Shown: positions 7,584 to 14,350 of the stretch, piece after piece
Layout: each line of letters opens with the position of its first letter
Numbering within the stretch: the first letter of the stretch is position 1
DNA from: DATEOR01 sp035296905
GTDB lineage: Bacteria; Actinomycetota; Thermoleophilia; Gaiellales; Gaiellaceae
Length of the DNA stretch: 16,422 bases
Direction: 5' to 3'
NCBI GenBank assembly: GCA_035296905.1
Contig: DATHAA010000039.1
Coordinates: 1-16,422 of the forward strand
The notes under the pieces: generated by a model
What the model saw: the letters and a program-made list of their open reading frames with translations, nothing else
Told to the model about the DNA's origin: nothing
Database searches by the model: none
Translations under genes and position numbers: made by a program

Positions 7584-8173
7584 TCGGAATCGTGGGCGGC
7601 ACCGGCGACTTCGGCCAGGGCCTGGCGGAGCGGCTTCGGCGCCTCGGCGAGGAGGTGGCGCTCGGCTCGCGGACTCCCCACGACGAGTTCGTCTCCAACC
7701 GCGACTGCGCCCAGGACTCCGACATCGTCTTCCTCTCAGTCCCCCCGGAGGGGCTCGCCGAGATGTGCGCGAGCCTGGCCGCCAACCTCGAGGGGAGGAT
7801 TGTCGTCAGCGTCGCCAGCCCGGTTGTGTTCAGGGACGGCAAGCCGGGAGCCGAGCCGGGGGAGATCTCGCTGGCCGAGCTCGGAGCGGAGGCCGCGCCC
7901 GGCGCGCGGATGGTTGCCGGCTTCCACACGGTGAGCGCGAAGGCACTGGCGAAAGTAGACGAGCCGCTCGGGGAGGACGTCATCCTCTGCGGCGACGATG
8001 AAGAGGCGAAGGCGGTCGTAGCAGCCCTCGCCGAGCGCCTCGTAGAAGGCCGCGCCGTGGACGCGGGAAGGCTCGAGGTCGCGCGCTGGCTCGAGCCGCT
8101 CACCGCGGTGCTCCTGAACGTGAACCGCCGCTACAAGGTGTCGAGCGGGGTCAAGGTCACGGGGCTGCCGTGA
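7580..8173 (+). CDS. npdG: F420-dependent NADP oxidoreductase (Fno), short form
   Basis: 197 residues. It has the Rossmann start MIGIVGGTGDFGQGLAERL and EVALGSR, whose Ser-Arg recognises the NADP 2'-phosphate in this family. Then come IVFLSVPPEGLAEM and IVVSVASPVVF, and the C-terminal half FHTVSAKAL, ILCGDDEEAKAVVAAL and WLEPLTAVLLNVNRRY, all Fno-like. It moves hydride between NADPH and F420. Compared with the usual 210-230 residues, the stretch after GSR (normally an alanine-rich helix) is nearly absent: only about 8 residues separate GSR from NRDCAQDSD. The gene overlaps cofD (ATGA) and corA (GTGA). Its place beside F420 genes supports F420 as cosubstrate rather than NADP alone. Confidence 0.9.
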   Translation: MIGIVGGTGDFGQGLAERLRRLGEEVALGSRTPHDEFVSNRDCAQDSDIVFLSVPPEGLAEMCASLAANLEGRIVVSVASPVVFRDGKPGAEPGEISLAELGAEAAPGARMVAGFHTVSAKALAKVDEPLGEDVILCGDDEEAKAVVAALAERLVEGRAVDAGRLEVARWLEPLTAVLLNVNRRYKVSSGVKVTGLP

Positions 8174-9135
8174 CGGCCACGCTCCTCGACCAAAGCGCCG
8201 AGAAGCACGCGGAGGCCGACCGCGCGACCATTGAGTCGCGCCTGTCGAGCGGCGAGTTCTTCTGGCTTGACCTGGAGGACGCCGGGCCGGACGACTTCGC
8301 GCTTCTCCGCGACGTCTTCCATTTCCATCCGCTCGCCCTCGAGGACTCCGAGCAGTTCGGCCAGCGCCCGAAGCTCGAGGAGTACGACGACTACGTCTTC
8401 TTCGTCGTCTACGGCGCTGCGCCGCCGCCCGACGTCGACCGCCTCGTCGAGGTGCACATCTTCTACTCGGAGAGCTATCTCGTCACCGTGCGGCGAGAGC
8501 ACGCGCCGGCGTGCCATGAGCTGCGTGAGCGCTACACGCGCAGGCCGGGCCAGCTGGAGCGGCCGATCGTCGTCCTCTACCGCCTGATCGACAGCCTGTC
8601 GGACAGCTTCTTCCCGGCGCTCGAGGACTACGACGAGCGGATCGACGGTGTCGAGGACGAGATCTTCAAAGAGCCCAAGGACGAACACCTGCAGGAGATC
8701 GTGCGCATGAAGCGGCAGCTGAACCGGCTGCGGCGCGTGGTCGGCCCGCAGCGGGACGTCGCGAGCCAGCTCTTCGGCGGAGTCGCCGTGCTTCCGGGAA
8801 GCGACCCCGAGGCCGAGCGCTACTTCCGCGACATCTTCGACCACCTGATCCGCGTCGCCGACCTGATCGACAGCTACAAGGATCTCCTCACCGGCGCGAT
8901 GGACGTCTATCTCTCGACGGTCTCGAACCGGCTGAACCTCGTGGTCGAGCGGCTGACCGTGCTCTCCACGATCCTGCTCCCGCTCATCGTGCTCACGGGC
9001 TTCTTCGGGCAGAACTTCGGCTGGCTCGTCCGCCACGTCGGCAGCTTCACGGCGTTCCTTCTCCTCGGTCTCGCCCTGCCCGTGGCCGCGGCTGCGCTCC
9101 TCGTCTACTACCTGCGCCGGCAGCGCCTCCTCTAG
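8170..9135 (+). CDS. corA: CorA-family divalent cation transporter with variant GQN signature
   Basis: 321 residues, GTG start overlapping the npdG stop. The cytoplasmic domain includes FFWLDLEDAGPDDFALL, FHFHPLALEDSEQFGQRPK (the CorA alpha/beta domain motif HPLaieD) and YDDYVFFVVYG. A long helical stalk (about residues 140-250) carries RLNLVVERLTVLSTI. Two C-terminal membrane segments follow: the first ends TGFFGQNFGWL, the second is FLLLGLALPVAAAALLVYYL, then the basic tail RRQRLL. The pore-mouth signature, normally YGMN, is F279-G280-Q281-N282. It is expected to pass Mg2+ or another divalent ion, but the Met-to-Gln change makes ion selectivity uncertain. It sits between two F420 genes with overlapping stops on both sides; F420 enzymes such as CofE need Mg2+ or Mn2+, which may explain the placement (inference). 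Confidence 0.9.
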   Translation: MTATLLDQSAEKHAEADRATIESRLSSGEFFWLDLEDAGPDDFALLRDVFHFHPLALEDSEQFGQRPKLEEYDDYVFFVVYGAAPPPDVDRLVEVHIFYSESYLVTVRREHAPACHELRERYTRRPGQLERPIVVLYRLIDSLSDSFFPALEDYDERIDGVEDEIFKEPKDEHLQEIVRMKRQLNRLRRVVGPQRDVASQLFGGVAVLPGSDPEAERYFRDIFDHLIRVADLIDSYKDLLTGAMDVYLSTVSNRLNLVVERLTVLSTILLPLIVLTGFFGQNFGWLVRHVGSFTAFLLLGLALPVAAAALLVYYLRRQRLL

Positions 9136-9821
9136 TGGTTACGCTCATTCCGCTGACCGGGCTCCCGGAGGTGCGGCCCGGGGATGACCTCGCCGCGCTC
9201 CTCGGCGATGCCGTCGAGCGCGCAGGCGGGCTCGAGGACGGCGACGTGCTCGTCGTCGCGCAGAAGGCGGTGTCGAAGGCGGAAGGGCGCGTCGAGCAGA
9301 CGAACGACCTCGTAGGGTCGATCCTGCGCGAGGCGCGGGCGGTGCGGAGGCGGCGGGGCGACCTCGTCATCGCCGAGACGAAGCACGGCTTCGTCTGCGC
9401 CAGCGCGGGTGTGGACAGGTCCAACGCTCCTGGCAAGGGGTGGATCGTTCTGCTCCCCGAAGACCCGGACGCCTCCGCCGCCCGGATCCGAACCGCGCTC
9501 GGCGAGCGGTTCGGCCGCGAGCCCGCCGTGATCGTCAGCGATTCCTTCGGGCGGGCATGGAGGCAGGGAACGACCGACGTCGCGATCGGCGTCGCTGGGA
9601 TGCAGCCGCTGCTCGACCTGCGCGGAGAGCGCGACGCACGGGGCTACGAGCTCTCCTCGACGGTGATCGCAGTCGCAGACGAGCTCGCCGGTGCCGCGGA
9701 GCTCGTCATGGGGAAGGCGAACGGCATCCCGGCCGCGATCGTTCGCGGCTACGCGGCTCCGCCAGGCGGCGGCTCGGCCCGCGAGCTCGTCATGCCTCGG
9801 GAGCGGGATCTCTTTCCGTAA
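9135..9821 (+). CDS. cofE: F420-0:gamma-glutamyl ligase, stand-alone CofE
   Basis: 228 residues; the GTG start shares its G with the corA stop (TAGTG at 9133-9137). Family signatures: VLVVAQKAVSKAEGR, NDLVGSILREAR, ETKHGFVCASAGVDRSNAPG, VLLPEDPDASA, VSDSFGRAWRQGTTDVAIGV, VIAVADELAGAAELVMGKA and AAIVRG. It adds gamma-linked glutamates to F420-0 using GTP and a divalent cation. In mycobacteria the homologous FbiB (about 450 residues) also has a C-terminal FMN-dependent domain that reduces dehydro-F420-0. Here the protein ends after the ligase domain and no such domain is found in the window. It is last in the cofD operon and converges on the minus-strand operon with a 32-base overlap. Confidence 0.95.
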   Translation: MVTLIPLTGLPEVRPGDDLAALLGDAVERAGGLEDGDVLVVAQKAVSKAEGRVEQTNDLVGSILREARAVRRRRGDLVIAETKHGFVCASAGVDRSNAPGKGWIVLLPEDPDASAARIRTALGERFGREPAVIVSDSFGRAWRQGTTDVAIGVAGMQPLLDLRGERDARGYELSSTVIAVADELAGAAELVMGKANGIPAAIVRGYAAPPGGGSARELVMPRERDLFP

Positions 9822-10470
9822 CGGAGACGATCCAGGTCGAGCGGGAGTGCGCGACGAGATCGCCGTCGGCCGTGTAGAGCGCGGAGCCGGCGAAGCGCTT
9901 ACGCCCCTCCTCGCCGATTCGCCAGCCCACGACCACGTGAGCCTCGCTTGGCTCAGGCCGTGCGTGGATCGAAGCCGCCATCCGGCCGAGGAGGACGCCT
10001 TCGCGCTGAAAGTCGTCCACGGCCCAGCCGGACGGACAGTCGAGCGCCGCCCAGACGATCTCCGCCCGGATGTCGGGCTCCGGCGTCCAGGGCGCGGCGA
10101 CCACACCCTCCCGTCCTTCCACCGCCCCGGCGAAGATGCCTAGCCCGTCGTCCCGCTCCGGCCCACACGTGAAACAGGTGGGATAGGCGTGGTGCTCGTA
10201 GCCCGCATAGCGCTTCGAGGCCTCCGCGGCCTCTGCAAGGCCCACCGGCGCGAGCACGTCCTCGTCGGAGTGAGTCGCCCGCCGCGCCCGCGCGACGACC
10301 ACGTCGCCGTGGCGAAGCTCGTCCCCCGCGATGTCGAGCTGGGTGTCGAGCGGCGGCGGGCGCAGGAGCGTGATCTCGAAGCCGCCGCCGAGCGCCTCCG
10401 AGAAGAGCCCACAGGCGTAGCCTCCGTTCGCCGAGCCCGGAGGGCCATTGAAGCGGGCCGGGATGATCAC
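9790..10470 (-). CDS. Hotdog-fold (acyl-CoA thioesterase-like) protein of unknown role
   Basis: 226 residues, GTG start overlapping the uricase stop (GTGA). It begins ARFNGPPGSANGGYACGLF, the opening of thioesterase-like double-hotdog proteins ('NGGy.aG.la'). The middle has YPTCFTCGPERDDGLGIFAG, a Cys-x-x-Cys-containing motif I recall from actinobacterial hotdog proteins, and then WAALDCPSGWAV and HVVVGWRIGEEGRKRFAGSALY. The family suggests acyl-CoA or thioester binding or hydrolysis, but no catalytic residue can be assigned with confidence. It is the last gene of the purine catabolism operon, which is unexpected because no step from 8-oxoguanine to allantoin needs a thioesterase. Its 3' end overlaps cofE antisense. 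Confidence 0.7.
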   Translation of the reverse strand: MIIPARFNGPPGSANGGYACGLFSEALGGGFEITLLRPPPLDTQLDIAGDELRHGDVVVARARRATHSDEDVLAPVGLAEAAEASKRYAGYEHHAYPTCFTCGPERDDGLGIFAGAVEGREGVVAAPWTPEPDIRAEIVWAALDCPSGWAVDDFQREGVLLGRMAASIHARPEPSEAHVVVGWRIGEEGRKRFAGSALYTADGDLVAHSRSTWIVSVTERDPAPEA

Positions 10471-11261
10471 TGCTCGAGCGTCAGGGTGATGACGCCGAAG
10501 GGCGGGCGTGCGTCGGTGTAGACGACGGCGTCGTCACCGGTCTGCGCGGTGTCCCAGAGCCGGTTCTCGGCGTAGAAGTCGATCGCGGCGATCTCCTCGA
10601 AGCTATCCAGCACGCGCTCGCCGATCTGGTAGACGAGCTCCTGAATGGACGCCGAGCGAACGTCGCAGAACGTCGAGACCGCGACGTCGCGCACGTCCTC
10701 GCAGGGTGCGCAGCGGCTCAGGTCGGCATTCGTCCAGCCGATGTTCATGTGCACGAAGAGCGGTCGGTCGTGGGCCTCCGGCAGCGTCGTGTACTCGTCG
10801 CGGACGAAGCCGGCGAACGAGCTCCCCGTCAGCTTGATCAGATGGAGCCCGTGCCAGCCCGAGCGCGCCGAGACGACGCCCGACCGGCCGAGGTCGAGCT
10901 CGGCGACGGCGAAGTCGTCGTAGCGGCGACGCATGACGTTCTCGCGCACGCCCTCGAACGGCACCTGCTTCGCCGAGATTTGCACGCCTTCCATGTGGTC
11001 GTAGCGCGCGAGCAGCCGGCTTCCGATCAGCTCGACGAAACCCTCGAGCGTGTCGCCCTGGTACTCGAGGCCCATCTTGTGAACGAAGTTCTTCATCGAG
11101 TCCGTGGCCACGACCATCGAGTTGTCGCCCTCGGTGTAGGACGTCTCGAAGGCCTCGCCGCGCACGATCACGCCCACGTCGCACGCGAACAGGCTCTCGC
11201 CCGCGATCCGGTAGACCGAGACCGCGTCCTTTCCGTAGGAATGAGCTACCGCTTTCGCCAT
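10467..11261 (-). CDS. pucL: Urate oxidase (uricase), Bacillus PucL type
   Basis: 264 residues from the ATG at 11261; upstream in-frame residues lie inside the preceding gene and are not conserved. Motifs: YGKDAVSVYR with the catalytic Lys (K11), YTEGDNSMVVATDSMKN with the catalytic Thr-Asp pair (T52, D53), and the second T-fold domain with VSARSGWHGLHLIKLTGSSF and FCDVRSASIQELVYQIG. The C-terminus ENRLWDTAQTGDDAVVYTDARPPFG matches the bacterial PucL pattern (NR.WD...YT..RPP.G) rather than the eukaryotic/Arthrobacter PNKHxF, so the lack of that His is expected for this branch. It oxidises urate to 5-hydroxyisourate with O2, releasing H2O2. It overlaps the OHCU decarboxylase gene upstream (16 bases) and the hotdog gene downstream. 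Confidence 0.95.
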   Translation of the reverse strand: MAKAVAHSYGKDAVSVYRIAGESLFACDVGVIVRGEAFETSYTEGDNSMVVATDSMKNFVHKMGLEYQGDTLEGFVELIGSRLLARYDHMEGVQISAKQVPFEGVRENVMRRRYDDFAVAELDLGRSGVVSARSGWHGLHLIKLTGSSFAGFVRDEYTTLPEAHDRPLFVHMNIGWTNADLSRCAPCEDVRDVAVSTFCDVRSASIQELVYQIGERVLDSFEEIAAIDFYAENRLWDTAQTGDDAVVYTDARPPFGVITLTLEQ

Positions 11262-11686
11262 CGGTCCAGTGCGATCGCGACGAGATCGTCGAGGCCTGCA
11301 GCGAGCTCCTCGTCGCGGGAGTGCTGCATGCGCTGGCGGAGCACGGAGAGGACTTCGGCCCGCGGCCGCCCATCTACGAAGACGACGAAGCGGAAGCCGT
11401 ACTTCTGCTCGTAGGCCTTGTTTAGCTTCGAGAGCGCGGCGAGGAGCGCGGGATCCTCGTCGGAGCCCTGCTCCCGCGCGGCCTGCTCGGAGATGTTCAC
11501 GCGCTGGCCGATGCGAGGATGCGTCGCCAGCGCCTCGATCTGCTCGTCCTCGGGCGCGTCGGCGAGCACCTTGCGCGCCTGGCCAAGGGGATCCTCGAGT
11601 TGCGCGAGCTGCGCCACGACGCGCGTATGCCCCTCGAAGAGCTCGGCGAGCTCGTTCTCGCTCAGCTGCCGCGGTAAGTCGTGCAC
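11246..11686 (-). CDS. uraD: OHCU decarboxylase (2-oxo-4-hydroxy-4-carboxy-5-ureidoimidazoline decarboxylase)
   Basis: 146 residues with a GTG start at 11686. The helical protein shows the family's catalytic motif THPRIG (H56), the acidic helix EQAAREQGSDEDPALLAAL, and the hallmark LNKAYEQKYGFRFVVFVDGR. It decarboxylates OHCU stereospecifically to S-allantoin, the last of the three urate-to-allantoin steps. In some organisms this domain is fused to the HIU hydrolase or to the uricase. Here the three are separate but overlapping genes: 25 bases with hiuH upstream and 16 bases with uricase downstream. Shorter than eukaryotic forms (about 170) with all core motifs present. Confidence 0.94.
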   Translation of the reverse strand: MHDLPRQLSENELAELFEGHTRVVAQLAQLEDPLGQARKVLADAPEDEQIEALATHPRIGQRVNISEQAAREQGSDEDPALLAALSKLNKAYEQKYGFRFVVFVDGRPRAEVLSVLRQRMQHSRDEELAAGLDDLVAIALDRWRKR

Positions 11687-11955
11687 GAGTAGGGGGAGAC
11701 GAGGAGCGGGACGTGGAAGTGGCCATCGGCGAGGGCGACTTCGAGCTCGACGCGAGCGAAGAAGTCGGTTTGGGGATGGAAAACGAGGCGGTACGCGCCC
11801 GGGTCGAGGTCGGCAGCGAGCTCGGCGATGCGCCCGTCGGTGCCGGTGACGCCGGTGCCCACCAGCTCGGCGCCTTGGAAGAGCTCGACGAGGACGCCGC
11901 TCGCGGGCTCGCCGCGGCCGGTGTCGAGTACGTGGGTGGAGAGCGAGACGCTCAC
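11662..11955 (-). CDS. hiuH: 5-hydroxyisourate hydrolase (transthyretin-like)
   Basis: 97 residues, GTG start overlapping the deaminase stop (GTGA at 11952-11955). N-terminal SLSTHVLDTGRGEPASGV (catalytic H8), GTDGRIAEL (R42), GAYRLVFHPQTDFFA, and C-terminal HFHVPLLVSPYSCTTYRGS with the YRGS tetrapeptide that separates the enzyme from hormone-binding transthyretin. No signal or peroxisomal-type extension is present, so it is cytoplasmic. It hydrolyses 5-hydroxyisourate to OHCU, between the uricase and UraD steps. A small deviation is SPYSCTTYRGS where SPYGYSTYRGS is common; catalytic residues are unaffected. Confidence 0.95.
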   Translation of the reverse strand: MSVSLSTHVLDTGRGEPASGVLVELFQGAELVGTGVTGTDGRIAELAADLDPGAYRLVFHPQTDFFARVELEVALADGHFHVPLLVSPYSCTTYRGS

Positions 11956-13283
11956 GCGAGGAATCTTTGCGCCTGGAGGCGGTGTTCGGCGGCGATCTCG
12001 TGCTCCTCGGCGTGGGTCAGGTGCCCGTCGAGGACCGCGGCTTGGCCCCCGACATAGAGGCGGTCGACCCGGTGAGGGGCGGAAAGGATGAGGCCGGCGA
12101 CCGGGTCACTGGCGCCCGCAAGCTCGAGGCCGTCCATCCGCCAGACGGCGAAGTCGGCGCACTTGCCCGGCTCGAGCGAGCCGATGTCGGTGCGGCCGAG
12201 CACCTGGGCGCCACCGCGCGTCCCGATCCGGAGGGCGTCGCGGACGGTCATTGCCTCCGGGCCTCCTCGCGCACGGGCGACGAGGAGTGACTGCTTCACC
12301 TCGTGGAGGAGGTCGCCGCCCTCGTTCGACGCCGAGCCGTCGACCCCGAGCCCGACCGGCACCGAAGCCTCGCGCATCTCCGCCACAGGTGCGATGCCCG
12401 CGCCCAGGCGCATGTTGGAGGTGGGGCAGTGCGCGACTCCGGTTCCCGCCGATCCGAAGCGACCGATGTCCTCCGCGGAGAGGTGGACGCAGTGCGCGCA
12501 CCACACGTCGTCCTCCAGCCAGCCTACCTGCTCCAGGTACTCAACCGGCCGGCAGCCGAAGAGACCTTGGCAGTACTCCTCTTCCTCGACAGTCTCGGCG
12601 AGATGGGTGTGGAGGCGCAGCCCGAGGCGGCGCGCCAGCTCCGCCGATTCGCGCATCAGCCGCTTCGAGACGGAGAACGGCGAGCAGGGCGCGACCACGA
12701 TCTGCGTCCATGCGCCGGGATCCGGCTCGTGCAGGGCGAAGAGCCCCTCGGTGTCGGCGAGCACGTCGTCGGCGTCCTCGACGAGCTCGTCGGGAGGCAG
12801 GCCGCCGTCGGACTCGCCCACGTCCATCGAACCGCGCGAGGCGACGATCCGCACGCCGAGCTCGCGGGCTGCCTGGATCTCGGCCTCGACGAGCCCTGTC
12901 TGGCCGCGCGGGAAGACGTAGTGGTGGTCGAAGGCGGTCGTGCAGCCGCCGAGCGCGAGCACCGCGAGGCCCGTGCGCGCGGCCGCGTACTCGGCGTCGC
13001 GGTCGACCCGGCTCCAGAGCGGATAGAGCTCCCGCAGCCACGTGAAGAGGTCGGCCTGCTGCGCCCGCGTGCGCGTGAGCGTCTGGTAGAGGTGGTGGTG
13101 CGTGTTGACGAGGCCGGGTGTGACGAGTGCGCCGCCGAGGTTCTCGAACGCCTCGGCCGGCGGCGGATTGCCCTCGCCGACCTCGACGACGAACCCGTCG
13201 TCGACGAGGAGCCAGCCGTTGGAGAGCTCGGTGCCGGCGTCGTCCATGGTGACGACGTAGGCGTTCGCGAACAGGGTCCGCAT
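11952..13283 (-). CDS. 8-oxoguanine deaminase-like amidohydrolase (ATZ/TRZ family)
   Basis: 443 residues. ATG at 13283, preceded by AAAGGA within a palindrome. Amidohydrolase metal site: VNTHHHLYQTLTR (H62 and H64), LHTHLAETVEEEEYC (third His and general-acid Glu), WCAHCVHLSAEDI (His) and GLGVDGSASNEGGDLL (Asp). The NTHHHLYQxLTR motif and SNEGGDLLHEVKQ are typical of 8-oxoguanine deaminases and of hydroxyatrazine/guanine deaminase relatives. The product of 8-oxoguanine deamination is urate, the substrate of the uricase three genes downstream, which strongly supports this assignment over an s-triazine hydrolase. Guanine deaminase is the other alternative. It is first in the five-gene operon, with overlapping junctions throughout. 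Confidence 0.9.
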   Translation of the reverse strand: MRTLFANAYVVTMDDAGTELSNGWLLVDDGFVVEVGEGNPPPAEAFENLGGALVTPGLVNTHHHLYQTLTRTRAQQADLFTWLRELYPLWSRVDRDAEYAAARTGLAVLALGGCTTAFDHHYVFPRGQTGLVEAEIQAARELGVRIVASRGSMDVGESDGGLPPDELVEDADDVLADTEGLFALHEPDPGAWTQIVVAPCSPFSVSKRLMRESAELARRLGLRLHTHLAETVEEEEYCQGLFGCRPVEYLEQVGWLEDDVWCAHCVHLSAEDIGRFGSAGTGVAHCPTSNMRLGAGIAPVAEMREASVPVGLGVDGSASNEGGDLLHEVKQSLLVARARGGPEAMTVRDALRIGTRGGAQVLGRTDIGSLEPGKCADFAVWRMDGLELAGASDPVAGLILSAPHRVDRLYVGGQAAVLDGHLTHAEEHEIAAEHRLQAQRFLA

Positions 13284-13301
13284 GAAAGGATCCTTTCATG
13301 C
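13280..13301. promoter_or_regulatory. Perfect 22-bp palindrome spanning both divergent start codons and ribosome binding sites
   Basis: Bases 13280-13290 (GCATGAAAGGA) are exactly mirrored by 13291-13301 (TCCTTTCATGC). Each strand reads AAAGGA, seven bases, then ATG: the minus-strand ATG is at 13283-13281 and the plus-strand ATG at 13298-13300. Only 14 bases lie between the start codons, so the promoters must lie inside the opposite genes. In a transcript that enters from further upstream, the sequence can fold into an 8-bp stem with a GAUC loop that hides both the Shine-Dalgarno and the AUG. It could also be a dimeric-repressor operator. Function is inferred; the symmetry is directly seen. 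Confidence 0.6.
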
Positions 13302-14350
13302 TGGCGAGCTTGACCACACGCGAGCGCGTGCTGCTCGGAGTCGTGGCGCTCATCGTCGCGACCACGGCCGCGCTCGAGTACGGCGGAGGCTCGGACGTGG
13401 CGGTCTTCCTCGTCGGGGCGCTCGCTCTGGCCGGGGTCGCGTGGGTCGTCTCCTTCTCGACGGAGGCAGTCGGGGAGCGATTCGGGCCTCCGCTGACGGG
13501 CGTGCTGCAATCGACACTCGGGAACCTGCCGGAGCTCTTCGTCGTCCTCTTCGCGCTCTCGGCCGGGGAGCTCGTGGTCGCGCAGTACTCGATTCTCGGC
13601 TCCCTGTTCGCGAACGCTCTCCTCGTGCTCGGGCTCGTGATCCTCGCCGGCTCGCGCGCAGCGGGCGGCGTCATGCGCTTCGGCCGAAAGCTCCCGAACG
13701 ACACTGCCACGTTGCTCCTGCTGGCCGTCTTCATGATCTCGATTCTCGGAGTCTCCGACCGCGTCGGCGACGAGGCCAGCGAGCACCAGGTTGCGATATC
13801 AGTCGTAGGCGCGGTCGTTCTCCTCGCCGTCTACGGCGTCTGGGTCTTCTTCTATCTGCGTGACCGGGAGGCCACCGGCGTCGCGCACGGGCGCGTTCCC
13901 CTCCCGCTCGCGATCGGGCTGCTCGCTGGCGCAGGTGTGGCCGCGGCGTTCGTCTCGGACTGGTTTGTAGGGGCGCTCGCGCCCGCGATCGACTCGCTCG
14001 GGATCTCGGAGGAATTCACCGGGCTCGTCATCGTCGGGATTGCCGGCAACGCCGTCGAAAACGTGGTCGGCATCTCCCTCGCCGCCAAGGGCCAGAACGA
14101 CCTGGCCATCTCGGTGGTGAAGAACTCGGTCGCGCAGATCGCGGTGTTCCTCTTCCCGCTGCTCGTCCTGCTCTCGCTTTTCCTCGACACCCACCTGACG
14201 TTCCTTCTGCCGGCCGTGTACGTGGGCGCGCTCTTCCTCATGGCCATCTCTGTCTGGCAGGTGACGCAGGACGGGGAGGCGGTCGCCTTCGAGGGACTCG
14301 CGCTCGTCGGGTTCTACGTGATCCTCGCCGTGCTTACCTTCTACGAATGA
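13298..14350 (+). CDS. CAX/ChaA-like Ca2+(cation)/H+ antiporter
   Basis: 350 residues with about ten hydrophobic segments. Both alpha repeats of the Ca2+/cation antiporter superfamily are visible: GNLPELFVVLFALSAGELVV followed by GSLFANALLVLG, and GNAVENVVGISLAAKGQNDL followed by KNSVAQIAVFLFPLL. The key acidic residue of each GNxxE motif is present. The second repeat has VEN where CAX proteins usually have AEH, and KNS where GSS is common, so ion specificity may differ. It should export Ca2+ or another cation in exchange for protons. The ATG lies in the shared palindrome with AAAGGA as ribosome binding site. Its stop overlaps xdhC (ATGA at 14347-14350), and the two form an operon. Confidence 0.88.
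   Translation: MLASLTTRERVLLGVVALIVATTAALEYGGGSDVAVFLVGALALAGVAWVVSFSTEAVGERFGPPLTGVLQSTLGNLPELFVVLFALSAGELVVAQYSILGSLFANALLVLGLVILAGSRAAGGVMRFGRKLPNDTATLLLLAVFMISILGVSDRVGDEASEHQVAISVVGAVVLLAVYGVWVFFYLRDREATGVAHGRVPLPLAIGLLAGAGVAAAFVSDWFVGALAPAIDSLGISEEFTGLVIVGIAGNAVENVVGISLAAKGQNDLAISVVKNSVAQIAVFLFPLLVLLSLFLDTHLTFLLPAVYVGALFLMAISVWQVTQDGEAVAFEGLALVGFYVILAVLTFYE

Noticed and set aside
8131..9036. A 301-codon minus-strand frame opposite corA
   Set aside because: No recognisable motif and typical antisense composition; corA on the plus strand is clear.
10467..11261. Loss of the uricase catalytic His (no PNKHxF motif)
   Set aside because: The C-terminal NR.WD and RPPFG pattern matches Bacillus-type PucL enzymes, which I recall as lacking that His, so this is a subfamily trait and not a defect.
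12303..13313. A 336-codon plus-strand frame opposite the deaminase
   Set aside because: Antisense shadow of a protein with intact amidohydrolase metal ligands.
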